Source: JBHIBR01 sp046759145 [NCBI: Nitrospinota bacterium] (GTDB lineage Bacteria; UBA8248). Taken from it: a stretch of DNA of 7,730 bases. The stretch spans positions 1 to 7,730 of the forward strand of contig JBHIBR010000073.1 of the NCBI GenBank assembly GCA_046759145.1, in the 5' to 3' direction. Under the pieces are notes generated by a model. That model saw nothing but the letters and a program-made list of their open reading frames with translations. It did not search any database and was not told the origin of the DNA. The stretch's first letter is position 1. Each line of letters begins with the position of its first letter. Position numbers and translations under genes: made by a program. Below, piece by piece: positions 1-6,038 of this stretch.

Positions 1-111
1 CAGTGCCTCCGCCCCGCGGCAAAGAGGGGGGGGAGCGCCCCTTTCGTCGCCGGGAGGCTCGTGAGGGTAGTCCCGCTCGCCCTCGGCCTTGACCCGCCGC
101 GGAGGGCTCTG

Positions 112-150
112 CTAGAAGGGGACCCCAATGCGCCTGCGCGCTGGGGACCC
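112..150. repeat. Diverged copy of the 39-base hairpin repeat
   Basis: This unit has the same length and layout as the three tandem units at 231-347 (C..GAAGGG.ACC.CA..., then GCCTGC, then CGCTGGGGACCC) but differs at about nine positions. The inner stem changes on both sides: GGGC/GCCC in the tandem units becomes GCGC/GCGC here, so pairing is kept. It is followed by another CTAGAAG (151-157), the start of a unit that then loses similarity. Read in the frame of base 112 it encodes a PARWGP peptide like the tandem copies. Confidence 0.7.
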
Positions 151-203
151 CTAGAAGCGCTCCCGGGCCCGATCGACCTGCCCGGGGTGGGGCACGACCC
201 GCG

Positions 204-210
204 AGGGGGG
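204..210 (+). promoter_or_regulatory. Ribosome binding site for the long pyrE start
   Basis: AGGGGGG ends 8 bases before the GTG at 219. This is the only well-spaced Shine-Dalgarno-like sequence in front of a start codon in the pyrE frame. The alternative TTG at 369 has GGAGG only 3 bases upstream, which is too close. This spacing is the main reason to place the start before the repeats. Confidence 0.55.
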
Positions 211-218
211 AAATTTCG

Positions 219-917
219 GTGGAAGGAGCCCGGGAAGGGAACCTCAGCGGGCCTGCCCGCTGGGGACCCCGGGAAGGGAACCTCAGCGGGCCTGCCCGCT
301 GGGGACCCCGGGAAGGGAACCCCAGCGGGCCTGCCCGCTGGGGACCCCGGGAAGAGCTCCGGAGGCTCTTGCTCGAGAGGTCTTACGAGCGCCGCCGCGT
401 CATCCTGACCTCGGGCCGCGAGAGCGACTTCTACATCGATGCGCGCCAGACCACCCTCCACCCGCGCGGCGCTTACCTCGCGGGACGGCTCCTGTGGGAG
501 ATGCTCCGAGGGGTTAGCGTCGAGGCGGTGGGCGGCCCCGAGACGGGCGCCTACCCGATTGTGACCGCAATGGCCGTGGTCTCGGAGCTCGAAGGTCAGC
601 CGCTGGGCGCCTTCATCGTGCGCAAGGAGCCCAAGGGGCACGGCCCGTCGGTGCACCGAACGGGGCGCTGGGTGGAGGGGGCCTCCAACCTGCGGCCGGG
701 CATGGAGGTGGCCATGGTGGAGGATGTGGTGACCACGGGCGCTTCCCTCCTGCGGGCGGTCGAGAAGGCGGAGGAGTTTGGCTGCCGGGTGGCCCGGGTG
801 CTCGCCCTGGTGGACCGAGAGGAAGGGGGGAGGGAGAACCTGGCTGCGGCGGGCTTCGACCTCCACCCTCTCTTCACCCGGAACTCCCTGCTGGGCGAGC
901 CCCCCGCTCGTCCTTGA
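219..917 (+). CDS. pyrE: Orotate phosphoribosyltransferase with repeat-derived N-terminus
   Basis: PyrE transfers orotate onto PRPP to give orotidine monophosphate, the fifth step of de novo UMP synthesis, in the cytoplasm. Family features seen: SGRESDFYID followed by TTLHPRGAYL near the domain start, the mobile catalytic loop RKEPKGHG, and the PRPP-binding motif EDVVTTGAS (about residues 168-176). The core from residue 45 (REELRRLLLERSYE) to the stop is about 188 residues, a normal OPRT length. The start is odd. The place where a native ATG would be expected (about 345-350) is occupied by the end of three in-frame 39-base repeats, each reading REGN(L/P)SGPARWGP. The best start is therefore GTG 219, giving 232 residues with a 44-residue extension; TTG 369 would give 182 residues but has poor spacing. 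MFS gene follows after 76 bases. Function is secure; the start is not. Confidence 0.88.
   Translation: MEGAREGNLSGPARWGPREGNLSGPARWGPREGNPSGPARWGPREELRRLLLERSYERRRVILTSGRESDFYIDARQTTLHPRGAYLAGRLLWEMLRGVSVEAVGGPETGAYPIVTAMAVVSELEGQPLGAFIVRKEPKGHGPSVHRTGRWVEGASNLRPGMEVAMVEDVVTTGASLLRAVEKAEEFGCRVARVLALVDREEGGRENLAAAGFDLHPLFTRNSLLGEPPARP
231..354 (+). repeat. Three tandem 39-base hairpin repeats plus a 7-base partial
   Basis: Copies lie at 231-269, 270-308 and 309-347, then CGGGAAG (348-354) begins a fourth. Copies 1 and 2 are identical; copy 3 differs by one T-to-C change. Each unit holds a palindrome CAGCGGGC-CT-GCCCGCTG. In copy 3 the perfect stem extends to 11 pairs, and a further GGG/CCC pairing lies beyond a 2x2 internal loop. 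At 39 bases (13 codons) the unit keeps any reading frame, and the tandem array lies inside the pyrE frame. It resembles in concept the palindromic elements that insert in frame into Rickettsia genes, though the sequence is different. Confidence 0.92.
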
Positions 918-993
918 ACCCTCCCCGACCGACCCGCAGGTCAGACTCCCCCCGCCTTCCACTTCTCCCCCAGAAGCGAACCCCCCGAAGCCG

Positions 994-2169
994 ATGAGCA
1001 GGCACGCCACCCTGGCCGCCGCCTGGTATCTCTGGTTCCTCACCTTCGGGACCCGGACGGCCGTCTCTCCTGTCCTCCCGCTGGTGGAGGACGAATTCGG
1101 CATGAGCCACGGCGAGGCGGGCAGCCTCTTCACCTTCATCGGCGCGGGCTACTCGATCCTCATGGTGACGGCCGGGTTCCTGGTGCAGCGCTTCGGAAAC
1201 CGCAGGGTGGTCCTAGGCGCTTTCGGGCTTGTGACCCTCCTCTTCTGGGCGATCCCGGGTGCGGGGGACGCTTTCTCCTTGAAGCTCCTGTTCCTCCTCC
1301 TGGGGCTCGCGAGCGGAGCCATCCTCCCCTCCCTCATGCCCCTCCTCACCCGGGTCTACCCGCGCGCCCTCTGGGGGAGGGTGCTGGGCATCTTCGACTC
1401 GGCGGTGGGCTTCTCCCTCATCGCAATGCCCCTCATCGCCCGCGCGGTTGTCCGGGGCGGGGAGTGGAGGCGGATGTACTGGACTCTGGGCGCGCTCGCG
1501 GCGGTGGGGTGGTTGCTCTTCGCCTTCGCGGCGCGAGGGGATGAACCCGCGAAGGGGCCTCTCCCCCGACGGCCGTGGTCGGCTTACGGGGTCGTCCTCC
1601 GCAACCGGCACCTCCTCCTCCTCACCCTGCTCGGCTTCTGCGCGGCGAGCACAAGCCTCGGGGTGTACTCCCTGGGCCCCACCTACCTGGTGAAGGGGAA
1701 GGGGATGCCCCTCGATGAGGCCAACTTCTGGTTCGCCCTGACCCGGCTGCCGGGCCTCGTCGTGGCGGTGGTGGGGGGGATGATCGCCGACCGTTGGGGG
1801 GCGCGGCGCACCATGGGCGCCATCCTGGCGGTGGCGGGTCTCTTCACCATCGGCGTCGCCCTCGCCCCCACAGCGGGAGGGGTCCTCCTCTTCCTCTTCC
1901 TCCAGAACATGGTCCTCCCGGGCTTCTTCCCGGCCTGCTTCAGCTACCTGGCCCACGTCACCACGGAGCAGGAGCGATCCGCGGCGCTGGGCCTGGTGCT
2001 GGCTCTGGGGGGGTCGGCGGCCTCGGGACTCGCCCCCTGGTTCCTGGGCGCGGTGGCCGACGCCCACAGCTTCGAGCTCGGGATCCTGCTGGTAGGACTC
2101 GCTGCCCCGCTCTCCTCTCTCCTCCTGCTCGCCATGGCCGACGAGCGGCGGGGCAGGAACCCGCCCTGA
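994..2169 (+). CDS. Major facilitator superfamily transporter
   Basis: This 391-residue inner-membrane protein has the length and hydrophobic pattern of a 12-helix MFS secondary transporter. The start at ATG 994 puts MSRHATLAAAWYLWFLTFG, the first helix, at the N-terminus. The loop after helix 2 carries the MFS motif A as GFLVQRFGNRR (residues 61-71, Gln in place of the usual Asp). The second half repeats it as GGMIADRWGARR (residues 261-272), which fits the known two-fold internal duplication. A charged, Pro-rich central loop (about 185-200) separates the halves. The substrate cannot be read from sequence. The ribosome binding site is weak (GAAG). It follows pyrE by 76 bases with no clear terminator, so co-transcription is possible. 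The oxidoreductase downstream has its own promoter-like sequence. Confidence 0.88.
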   Translation: MSRHATLAAAWYLWFLTFGTRTAVSPVLPLVEDEFGMSHGEAGSLFTFIGAGYSILMVTAGFLVQRFGNRRVVLGAFGLVTLLFWAIPGAGDAFSLKLLFLLLGLASGAILPSLMPLLTRVYPRALWGRVLGIFDSAVGFSLIAMPLIARAVVRGGEWRRMYWTLGALAAVGWLLFAFAARGDEPAKGPLPRRPWSAYGVVLRNRHLLLLTLLGFCAASTSLGVYSLGPTYLVKGKGMPLDEANFWFALTRLPGLVVAVVGGMIADRWGARRTMGAILAVAGLFTIGVALAPTAGGVLLFLFLQNMVLPGFFPACFSYLAHVTTEQERSAALGLVLALGGSAASGLAPWFLGAVADAHSFELGILLVGLAAPLSSLLLLAMADERRGRNPP

Positions 2170-2187
2170 GGGAGGGGGCTGACTGCC

Positions 2188-2216
2188 TTGACACCTCCAA
2201 CTCCGCTGGCTATGGG
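2188..2216 (+). promoter_or_regulatory. Sigma-70-like promoter for the oxidoreductase gene
   Basis: A perfect -35 TTGACA (2188-2193) is followed after 17 bases by a weak -10 TATGGG (2211-2216). It lies in the 103-base gap between the transporter and the oxidoreductase and would give a leader of about 50 bases. The perfect -35 with ideal spacing is the support; the -10 matches only three of six. Confidence 0.4.
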
Positions 2217-2272
2217 TTGGTGAGCGGAATCCCCACATTGCTCCGAGCGGAGCTCCTGTTCGGGAAGAGACC

Positions 2273-3358
2273 ATGGCTCCCGCGTCAGAACCCCTCGGGA
2301 TGGGCATCGTCGGCCTCGGCATCTGGGCCGAGATGGTGACGGCGGGCATCGAGGTCTGCCCGCAGACCAGGCTCCTCGCCTGCACCACCCGGAGCGCCGA
2401 GAAGCGGCGCGCCTTCGCCCAGAGGCATCGCTGCGAGGAGTGCGAGAGCTTCGAATCCCTCCTGGCGCACCCCGGGGTGGAGGCGGTCGCCATCGTCTCG
2501 GCGAGCCAGGCCCACTACGGGCACGCCATGGCGGCGCTCACAGCGGGCAAACACGTCTTCCTCGAGAAGCCCATGGCGAACACCCTCCCCGAGGCGCGGG
2601 CCATCGTGGAGCGCGCCCGGGAGAAGAGGAAGGTCCTCCAGATCGGCTTCGAGACCCGGCTCATCGCCCCCATCGCCCGGATGCGGGAGATGCTGCGGGC
2701 GGGGGAGCTCGGAAAGCCCGTCCAGGCTGAGGCCAATTTCTCCCACAACCTCGGCCTCGCCCTCACGCCCGAGCGTTGGCATTACTATGAGGCCAACTGC
2801 CCGGGCGGACCCCTCATGCAACTCGGCATCCACCAGGTCCACAACCTCAACCTCCTGCTCGGCCCTCCCCTCCGGGTGCGGGCGATGGGAAAGCGCCTCC
2901 TCATCGGCGCCGAGGTGCCCGACCTCACGGGCTGCCTCATCGAGCACGAGAGCGGGGCGGTGAGCTACGTGGGTTGCTACTATGTCTGCCCGCGCATCCT
3001 CTACCTGAACCTCTACGCCACCGGGGGGAACCTCTTCGCGGACGTGCGCCTCTCCCAGGGTCCCCTCCCCGACTACCTGCGCGCCTTCAGCGAGGCGGAC
3101 CGCCACGCCACGCTCCACTTCCAGCCGAAGGATAGCCTCGAGAGGAAAGCCGTCCCCCTCACCCCGGGCGACCCCATGGCCGCCCAGATGGCGGAATTCG
3201 CCCGCTCGGTGCGGGAGGGCGCTCCCTCGGAGGCGGACGGGGAGAGAGGCTTCGAAGCCCTGGCCGTGGTCCTGGCGGCGGTCGAATCCATGAAGACGGG
3301 AAGGGCCGTGGAGCTTTCCGAGTTCATCGAGCGGAAGGGGGGGCTTCCCCCCTCCTAG
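2273..3358 (+). CDS. Gfo/Idh/MocA family NAD(P)-dependent oxidoreductase
   Basis: This 361-residue protein has the two-domain plan of the Gfo/Idh/MocA family: an N-terminal Rossmann domain and a C-terminal alpha/beta domain. Members oxidise or reduce sugars, inositols and related polyols with NAD(P). Seen: dinucleotide motif GIVGLG (residues 11-16), the family EKP motif with the conserved lysine at 99 (FLEKPMAN), and GGPLMQLGIHQVH with the conserved histidine at 187. At 190, where many members have Asp three residues after this His, there is His, so the exact reaction may differ or the enzyme may be non-typical. GGGAAGAGA lies just before ATG 2273. The last codons form a G7/C6 hairpin (3336-3353). 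The substrate is unknown; the nearby transporter could supply it, but that is inference only. Confidence 0.87.
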   Translation: MAPASEPLGMGIVGLGIWAEMVTAGIEVCPQTRLLACTTRSAEKRRAFAQRHRCEECESFESLLAHPGVEAVAIVSASQAHYGHAMAALTAGKHVFLEKPMANTLPEARAIVERAREKRKVLQIGFETRLIAPIARMREMLRAGELGKPVQAEANFSHNLGLALTPERWHYYEANCPGGPLMQLGIHQVHNLNLLLGPPLRVRAMGKRLLIGAEVPDLTGCLIEHESGAVSYVGCYYVCPRILYLNLYATGGNLFADVRLSQGPLPDYLRAFSEADRHATLHFQPKDSLERKAVPLTPGDPMAAQMAEFARSVREGAPSEADGERGFEALAVVLAAVESMKTGRAVELSEFIERKGGLPPS

Positions 3359-3362
3359 CTCG

Positions 3363-3390
3363 GGGTCGGGCGAATAGAAAGTGCCCGCCC
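3363..3390. terminator. Hairpin between convergent genes
   Basis: Within the 42 bases separating the oxidoreductase and EF-G stops, GGG-T-CGGGC (3363-3371) pairs with GCCCG-CCC (3383-3390), eight pairs with one bulged T and an 11-base loop. A second hairpin, AGGGGGG/CCCCCCT, overlaps the oxidoreductase 3' end (3336-3353). Neither has a T-run on either strand, so a bidirectional terminator role is likely from position but not from canonical form. Confidence 0.4.
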
Positions 3391-3400
3391 TCAGCTCAAC

Positions 3401-5446
3401 TCACGCCACCTCCACCTCGGCGGGGGCATAGCGGGCGAACTGCATGCTGAAGGTGGCCCGGCCCTGGGAGAGGCTCCTCAGCTCGGTGGAGTAGCCGAAC
3501 ATCCGGGAGAGGGGAACGCGGGCTTGGACCACCTTGCCCCCTCCCCGCTCCCCCATCCATTCCACCTTCCCCCGGCGGGCGTTCAGATCCCCCAGCACAG
3601 AGCCCAGGAACTCCTCCGGGCTCACCACTTCGACCGCCATGATGGGCTCAAGGAGTATGGCCTGGCTCTCCCGGCAGGCGGCGTCGAAGGCCCCCCCCGC
3701 GGCGATGGAGAAGGCGGCTTCGCTGGCCCGCGCCTCGTCCCAGTCCGCCTCGAGGAGGGTGACGGCGATGTCGGTCATCTCGTAACCCGCGAGCGGACCC
3801 CCCTGGGCGGAGGAACGCACCGAGCGCTCCACCGCAGCGACGAGCGCAGGGGGAAGAGCCCCCTCCGGGAGGGCGCTCTCGAACTTAACTCCCCCGCGTG
3901 GCCCCGTGGGCGCCACCCGGAGAGATAGGCGGGCGCACTGGGGCTTTCCGCCCAGCTCGCGGTCGAAGACGCCCTCCCCCCCGGCCGCCCGGATGAGGGT
4001 TTCCCTGAAAATCACCCGGGGCCTCCCCACCCGCGCCTCGACGCGGAACTCCTCGGTGAGGCGGCGGGCAAGAACGTCCAGGTGGAGCTCGCCCATGCCC
4101 GAGATGAGGGTCTGGCCCGTCTCGGGGTCTTTCCTCACCCGAAAGGTGGGGTCCTCGTCGGCGAGCTTCGTCAGACTCTCCTCCAGGCGTTTTTGGCCCG
4201 CGCTGGTGCGGGGCTCGATGGCCACCGAGATGACGGGGTGGGGAGACTGGATGGGCTCGTAGCGGATGGGATGGGCGGGGTGGCAGAGGGTGTCTCCGGT
4301 GGCAGCGCCCTTGATGCCCGTCGCGGCCACGATGGCGCCCGGGCCCACCACCTCCATCCGCTGGCGCTTGTGGGAGAACATCCGGAAGAGGCGGGCGATG
4401 CGCTCCTCCCCGCCGCGGGTTGCGTTGAGGAGGACATCTCCCGGGCGGAGCCGACCGGAGTACACGCGGAGGTAAGTGAAGCGCCGCCCCTCGTCCATCT
4501 GCACCTTGAAGACGAAGGCGGAAGTGGGCTCATCCGCCCGCACCCCGCGGGAGAGGACCTCTCCCGTATCGGGGTGGTGGCCCTCGGCGGGTGGCAGGTC
4601 CAGGGGGGAGGGGAGGAGGTCCACCACGGCATCCAGGAGCGGCTGGATCCCCTTGTTGCGCACGGCAGCCCCGCAGAGGACGGGTGCCACCCGAACCTGG
4701 AGGACCGCTCGCCTGAGCGCTTCCCGCAGCGCCGCGGCCTCGAGAGGCTTTCCCTCCAGGTAGCTCTCCATGAGGGCTTCGTCCCCCTCCGCCAGGGTTT
4801 CCACCAGCGCCTCGCGCGCTCTGCGCACGCGGGGGAGGATCTCCTCCGGAGGGTCCACCTCCACTACTGTCCCTCCCAGGTCTTCCTCCCGCCAGGTGAG
4901 AGCCCGCCCGCTGAGCACGTCCACCACGCCCAGGAACTCCTCCCCAGAACCCATGGGGAGCTGGAGGAGGAGGGGCTTCGCGGCCAGCTTCTTGCGCATC
5001 TGCTCCACTGTGCCGAAGAAGTCCGCCCCCACCCGGTCCATCTTGTTGATGAAAGCGAGGCGCGGGATATGGAACTTGTCGGCCTGCCGCCACACAGCCT
5101 CGCTCTGGGGCTCAACGCCATCCACGGCGGAGAAGATGGCGATGGCCCCGTCCAGCACCCGGAGGCTTCGCTCCACCTCGATGGTGAAGTCCACATGGCC
5201 CGGGGTGTCGATGATGCTCACTTCGTGGTCGCGCCACTGGCAGGTGATGGCGGCGGCGGTGATGCTGATGCCCCGCTCCCGCTCCTGGCTCATCCAGTCC
5301 GTGGTGGCCTGGCCCTCGTGTACCTCGCCCATGCGGTGGATGGCGCCCGTGTAGAAGAGGAACCGCTCGGTGACGGTGGTCTTGCCGGCGTCAATGTGGG
5401 AGATGATGCCGATGTTGCGGAGGCGCTGCAGCGGCGTGGCACACAT
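3401..5446 (-). CDS. fusA: Elongation factor G-like translational GTPase (divergent paralogue type)
   Basis: EF-G drives translocation of tRNA and mRNA on the ribosome and, with RRF, subunit recycling, using GTP. At 681 residues it is close to the usual ~690-700. GTPase motifs: G1 SHIDAGKTT (16-24), G2 RGISIT (58-63), G3 DTPGH (80-84), G4 NKMD (134-137). Domain II and III follow, then domain IV (from about FRET) and domain V ending in MFGYSTELRSLSQGRATFSM. Several places are unlike housekeeping EF-G. The residue before the G1 His is Ser rather than Ala/Gly. The conserved GGRGQYGHV-like stretch of domain IV reads ELGGKPQCARL. The domain IV tip reads ADWDEARASE, with Asp570 at the place of E. 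coli His583. This suggests a second EF-G (spdEFG or mtEFG2-like) rather than the rpsL-rpsG-linked fusA, and none of those partners is nearby. ATG 5446 fits the family N-terminus; no good Shine-Dalgarno precedes it. Confidence 0.9.
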   Translation of the reverse strand: MCATPLQRLRNIGIISHIDAGKTTVTERFLFYTGAIHRMGEVHEGQATTDWMSQERERGISITAAAITCQWRDHEVSIIDTPGHVDFTIEVERSLRVLDGAIAIFSAVDGVEPQSEAVWRQADKFHIPRLAFINKMDRVGADFFGTVEQMRKKLAAKPLLLQLPMGSGEEFLGVVDVLSGRALTWREEDLGGTVVEVDPPEEILPRVRRAREALVETLAEGDEALMESYLEGKPLEAAALREALRRAVLQVRVAPVLCGAAVRNKGIQPLLDAVVDLLPSPLDLPPAEGHHPDTGEVLSRGVRADEPTSAFVFKVQMDEGRRFTYLRVYSGRLRPGDVLLNATRGGEERIARLFRMFSHKRQRMEVVGPGAIVAATGIKGAATGDTLCHPAHPIRYEPIQSPHPVISVAIEPRTSAGQKRLEESLTKLADEDPTFRVRKDPETGQTLISGMGELHLDVLARRLTEEFRVEARVGRPRVIFRETLIRAAGGEGVFDRELGGKPQCARLSLRVAPTGPRGGVKFESALPEGALPPALVAAVERSVRSSAQGGPLAGYEMTDIAVTLLEADWDEARASEAAFSIAAGGAFDAACRESQAILLEPIMAVEVVSPEEFLGSVLGDLNARRGKVEWMGERGGGKVVQARVPLSRMFGYSTELRSLSQGRATFSMQFARYAPAEVEVA

Positions 5447-5448
5447 AG

Positions 5449-5476
5449 AAAAAAGCCCCCGAGGCGACGCTCCGGC
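5449..5476 (-). promoter_or_regulatory. Hairpin and T6 in the EF-G leader
   Basis: Reading leftward, CCGGAG (5470-5475) can pair with CTCGGG (5458-5463) with one mismatch across a 6-base loop. GGC and then six T (5449-5454) follow, only two bases before the ATG. The arrangement resembles a weak intrinsic terminator sitting where a Shine-Dalgarno should be. It could be an attenuator, a translation-blocking hairpin or chance in GC-rich DNA. Confidence 0.3.
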
Positions 5477-5488
5477 AGCAAATTCAAT

Positions 5489-5517
5489 CTCTTACCACGT
5501 CCGCCCCCCGCTGTCAA
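5489..5517 (-). promoter_or_regulatory. Sigma-70-like promoter for the EF-G gene
   Basis: On the - strand a perfect -35 TTGACA (5512-5517) is followed after 17 bases by TAAGAG (5489-5494) as a weak -10 (3 of 6). Transcription would begin near 5482, giving a leader of about 35 bases that consists mostly of the hairpin and T-tract described for 5449-5476. Confidence 0.4.
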
Positions 5518-5595
5518 CGCGAGGGAACCCCGCTGAGAACCACTTTAAACGCAGATTCAATGGGTTAGCAATGGGCTCGCGGGATGGTGAGGGGA

Positions 5596-5635
5596 CAAAA
5601 AAATGGGAGAAAGCGGGGGCCTCGACAGGGGCGTT
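5596..5635. repeat. Left copy of an exact 40-base direct repeat
   Basis: The 40 bases beginning CAAAAAAATGGG and ending GACAGGGGCGTT are identical, in the same orientation, to 6776-6815. The two copies bracket the nuclease and HTH genes with 1180 bases from start to start. This copy lies directly downstream of the nuclease stop codon and supplies the 3' arm and T-tract of its terminator. The repeat end is joined to GCAACG, making a 10-base palindrome CGTTGCAACG (5632-5641) at the boundary. Sequence beyond the 40 bases is unrelated to that around the right copy. Confidence 0.95.
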
Positions 5636-5654
5636 GCAACGGACCCACTCTCCC
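5597..5654 (-). terminator. Intrinsic terminator of the nuclease gene
   Basis: Reading leftward from the nuclease stop, GGGAGA (5649-5654) pairs with TCTCCC (5605-5610), then one A and seven T (5597-5603). The loop is 38 bases and GC-rich, with further pairing possible. A competing 10-base perfect inverted repeat, GGTGAGGGGA (- strand, 5651-5660) with TCCCCTCACC (5586-5595), encloses the whole structure and shares bases with the 5' arm. Confidence 0.55.
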
Positions 5655-5655
5655 C

Positions 5656-6027
5656 TCACCGATGGCGTCTTTTCCGCCATTTGCCGAATCCGGCCTTCAC
5701 AAGCTCCTCGCAGGCGTCCAACCCGTCAGTCCTCAAGATGTCGCGGAGCAGCCGCCCGAATGGCCCTCTGTTTCGGCCATCCGAGCGGATGAGGATCACT
5801 TCCGTCCCCCGGGGGAAAAGCCGCTCCATGAATTCCTTGGCGCGTTTCCCATCAAGCTCTCGCAATTCGGGCGCATCGCACGAGGCGAGCCTCACCCGCT
5901 CGGCCTGCCAACTGAAGGGGTCCACTTTCCCGGCCACGATGAGCGTATCTCCGTCAACGACGCGCAGGACCACGGCAAAGAGAACGAGGGCCAAGACGCC
6001 CCTTCGCTTGGATAGGGGGAAGAACAT
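5656..6027 (-). CDS. Staphylococcal-nuclease-like (thermonuclease family) protein, probably membrane-targeted or secreted
   Basis: This 123-residue protein is a compact SNase-domain phosphodiesterase, a family that cleaves DNA and RNA with calcium. The catalytic residues of staphylococcal nuclease can be placed by eye: VVDGDT (23-28; Asp27 = Asp21), VRLASCDAPE (45-54; Arg46 = Arg35, Asp51 = Asp40, Glu54 = Glu43) and FGR (90-92; Arg92 = Arg87). All are intact, so it should be active. The N-terminus has KRR (7-9) followed by GVLALVLFAVVL, which looks like a signal peptide or anchor, though it runs directly into the first beta strand with no clear cleavage site. ATG 6027 is the only usable start: a TAA lies three codons upstream in frame. 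No well-placed Shine-Dalgarno is seen; AAGGA lies 19 bases away. It is divergent from the HTH gene and shares its control region. Confidence 0.8.
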   Translation of the reverse strand: MFFPLSKRRGVLALVLFAVVLRVVDGDTLIVAGKVDPFSWQAERVRLASCDAPELRELDGKRAKEFMERLFPRGTEVILIRSDGRNRGPFGRLLRDILRTDGLDACEELVKAGFGKWRKRRHR

Positions 6028-6038
6028 ATTTTCTTAGC

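Larger units (their letters stand above)
1..218. other. Upstream region without a recognisable gene
   Basis: No family could be recognised here on either strand. One frame on the + strand is open from base 1 through the repeats to a stop at 406-408 inside pyrE. It is rich in G/C third positions and could be the 3' end of an upstream gene, but in GC-rich DNA such open frames are common and the peptide (rich in Pro, Gly, Arg) matches nothing I know. The other two + frames stop at 62-64 and 90-92. The stretch holds one diverged hairpin repeat (112-150), an inverted pair CCCGGGC/GCCCGGG near 163-187, and the pyrE ribosome binding site at its right edge. Confidence 0.4.

Noticed and set aside
369-371. 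TTG 369 as the pyrE start
   Set aside because: It would give a normal-length enzyme, but GGAGG is only 3 bases upstream and conserved N-terminal residues (REELRRL) would be lost; kept only as an alternative.
1213-2493. Long - strand open frame opposite the transporter and oxidoreductase
   Set aside because: Shadow of two clear + strand genes; peptide rich in Arg, Glu, Gly with no recognisable motif.
4082-5536. Long + strand open frame of 484 codons opposite the EF-G gene
   Set aside because: It is antisense to a clearly recognisable EF-G; its Gly/His/Glu-rich peptide is the usual shadow of a GC-rich gene.
5604-5641. CTCGACAGGGGCG in the 40-base repeat as a tmRNA 5' end
   Set aside because: The start resembles the tmRNA GGG...TCGACRGGG pattern, but no tag frame, resume codon, TTCGA-type T-arm or CCA end follows either copy; the terminator explanation fits better.
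5584-6015. + strand open frame through the left repeat and the nuclease gene
   Set aside because: Antisense shadow of the SNase-like gene, whose catalytic residues are all intact on the - strand.
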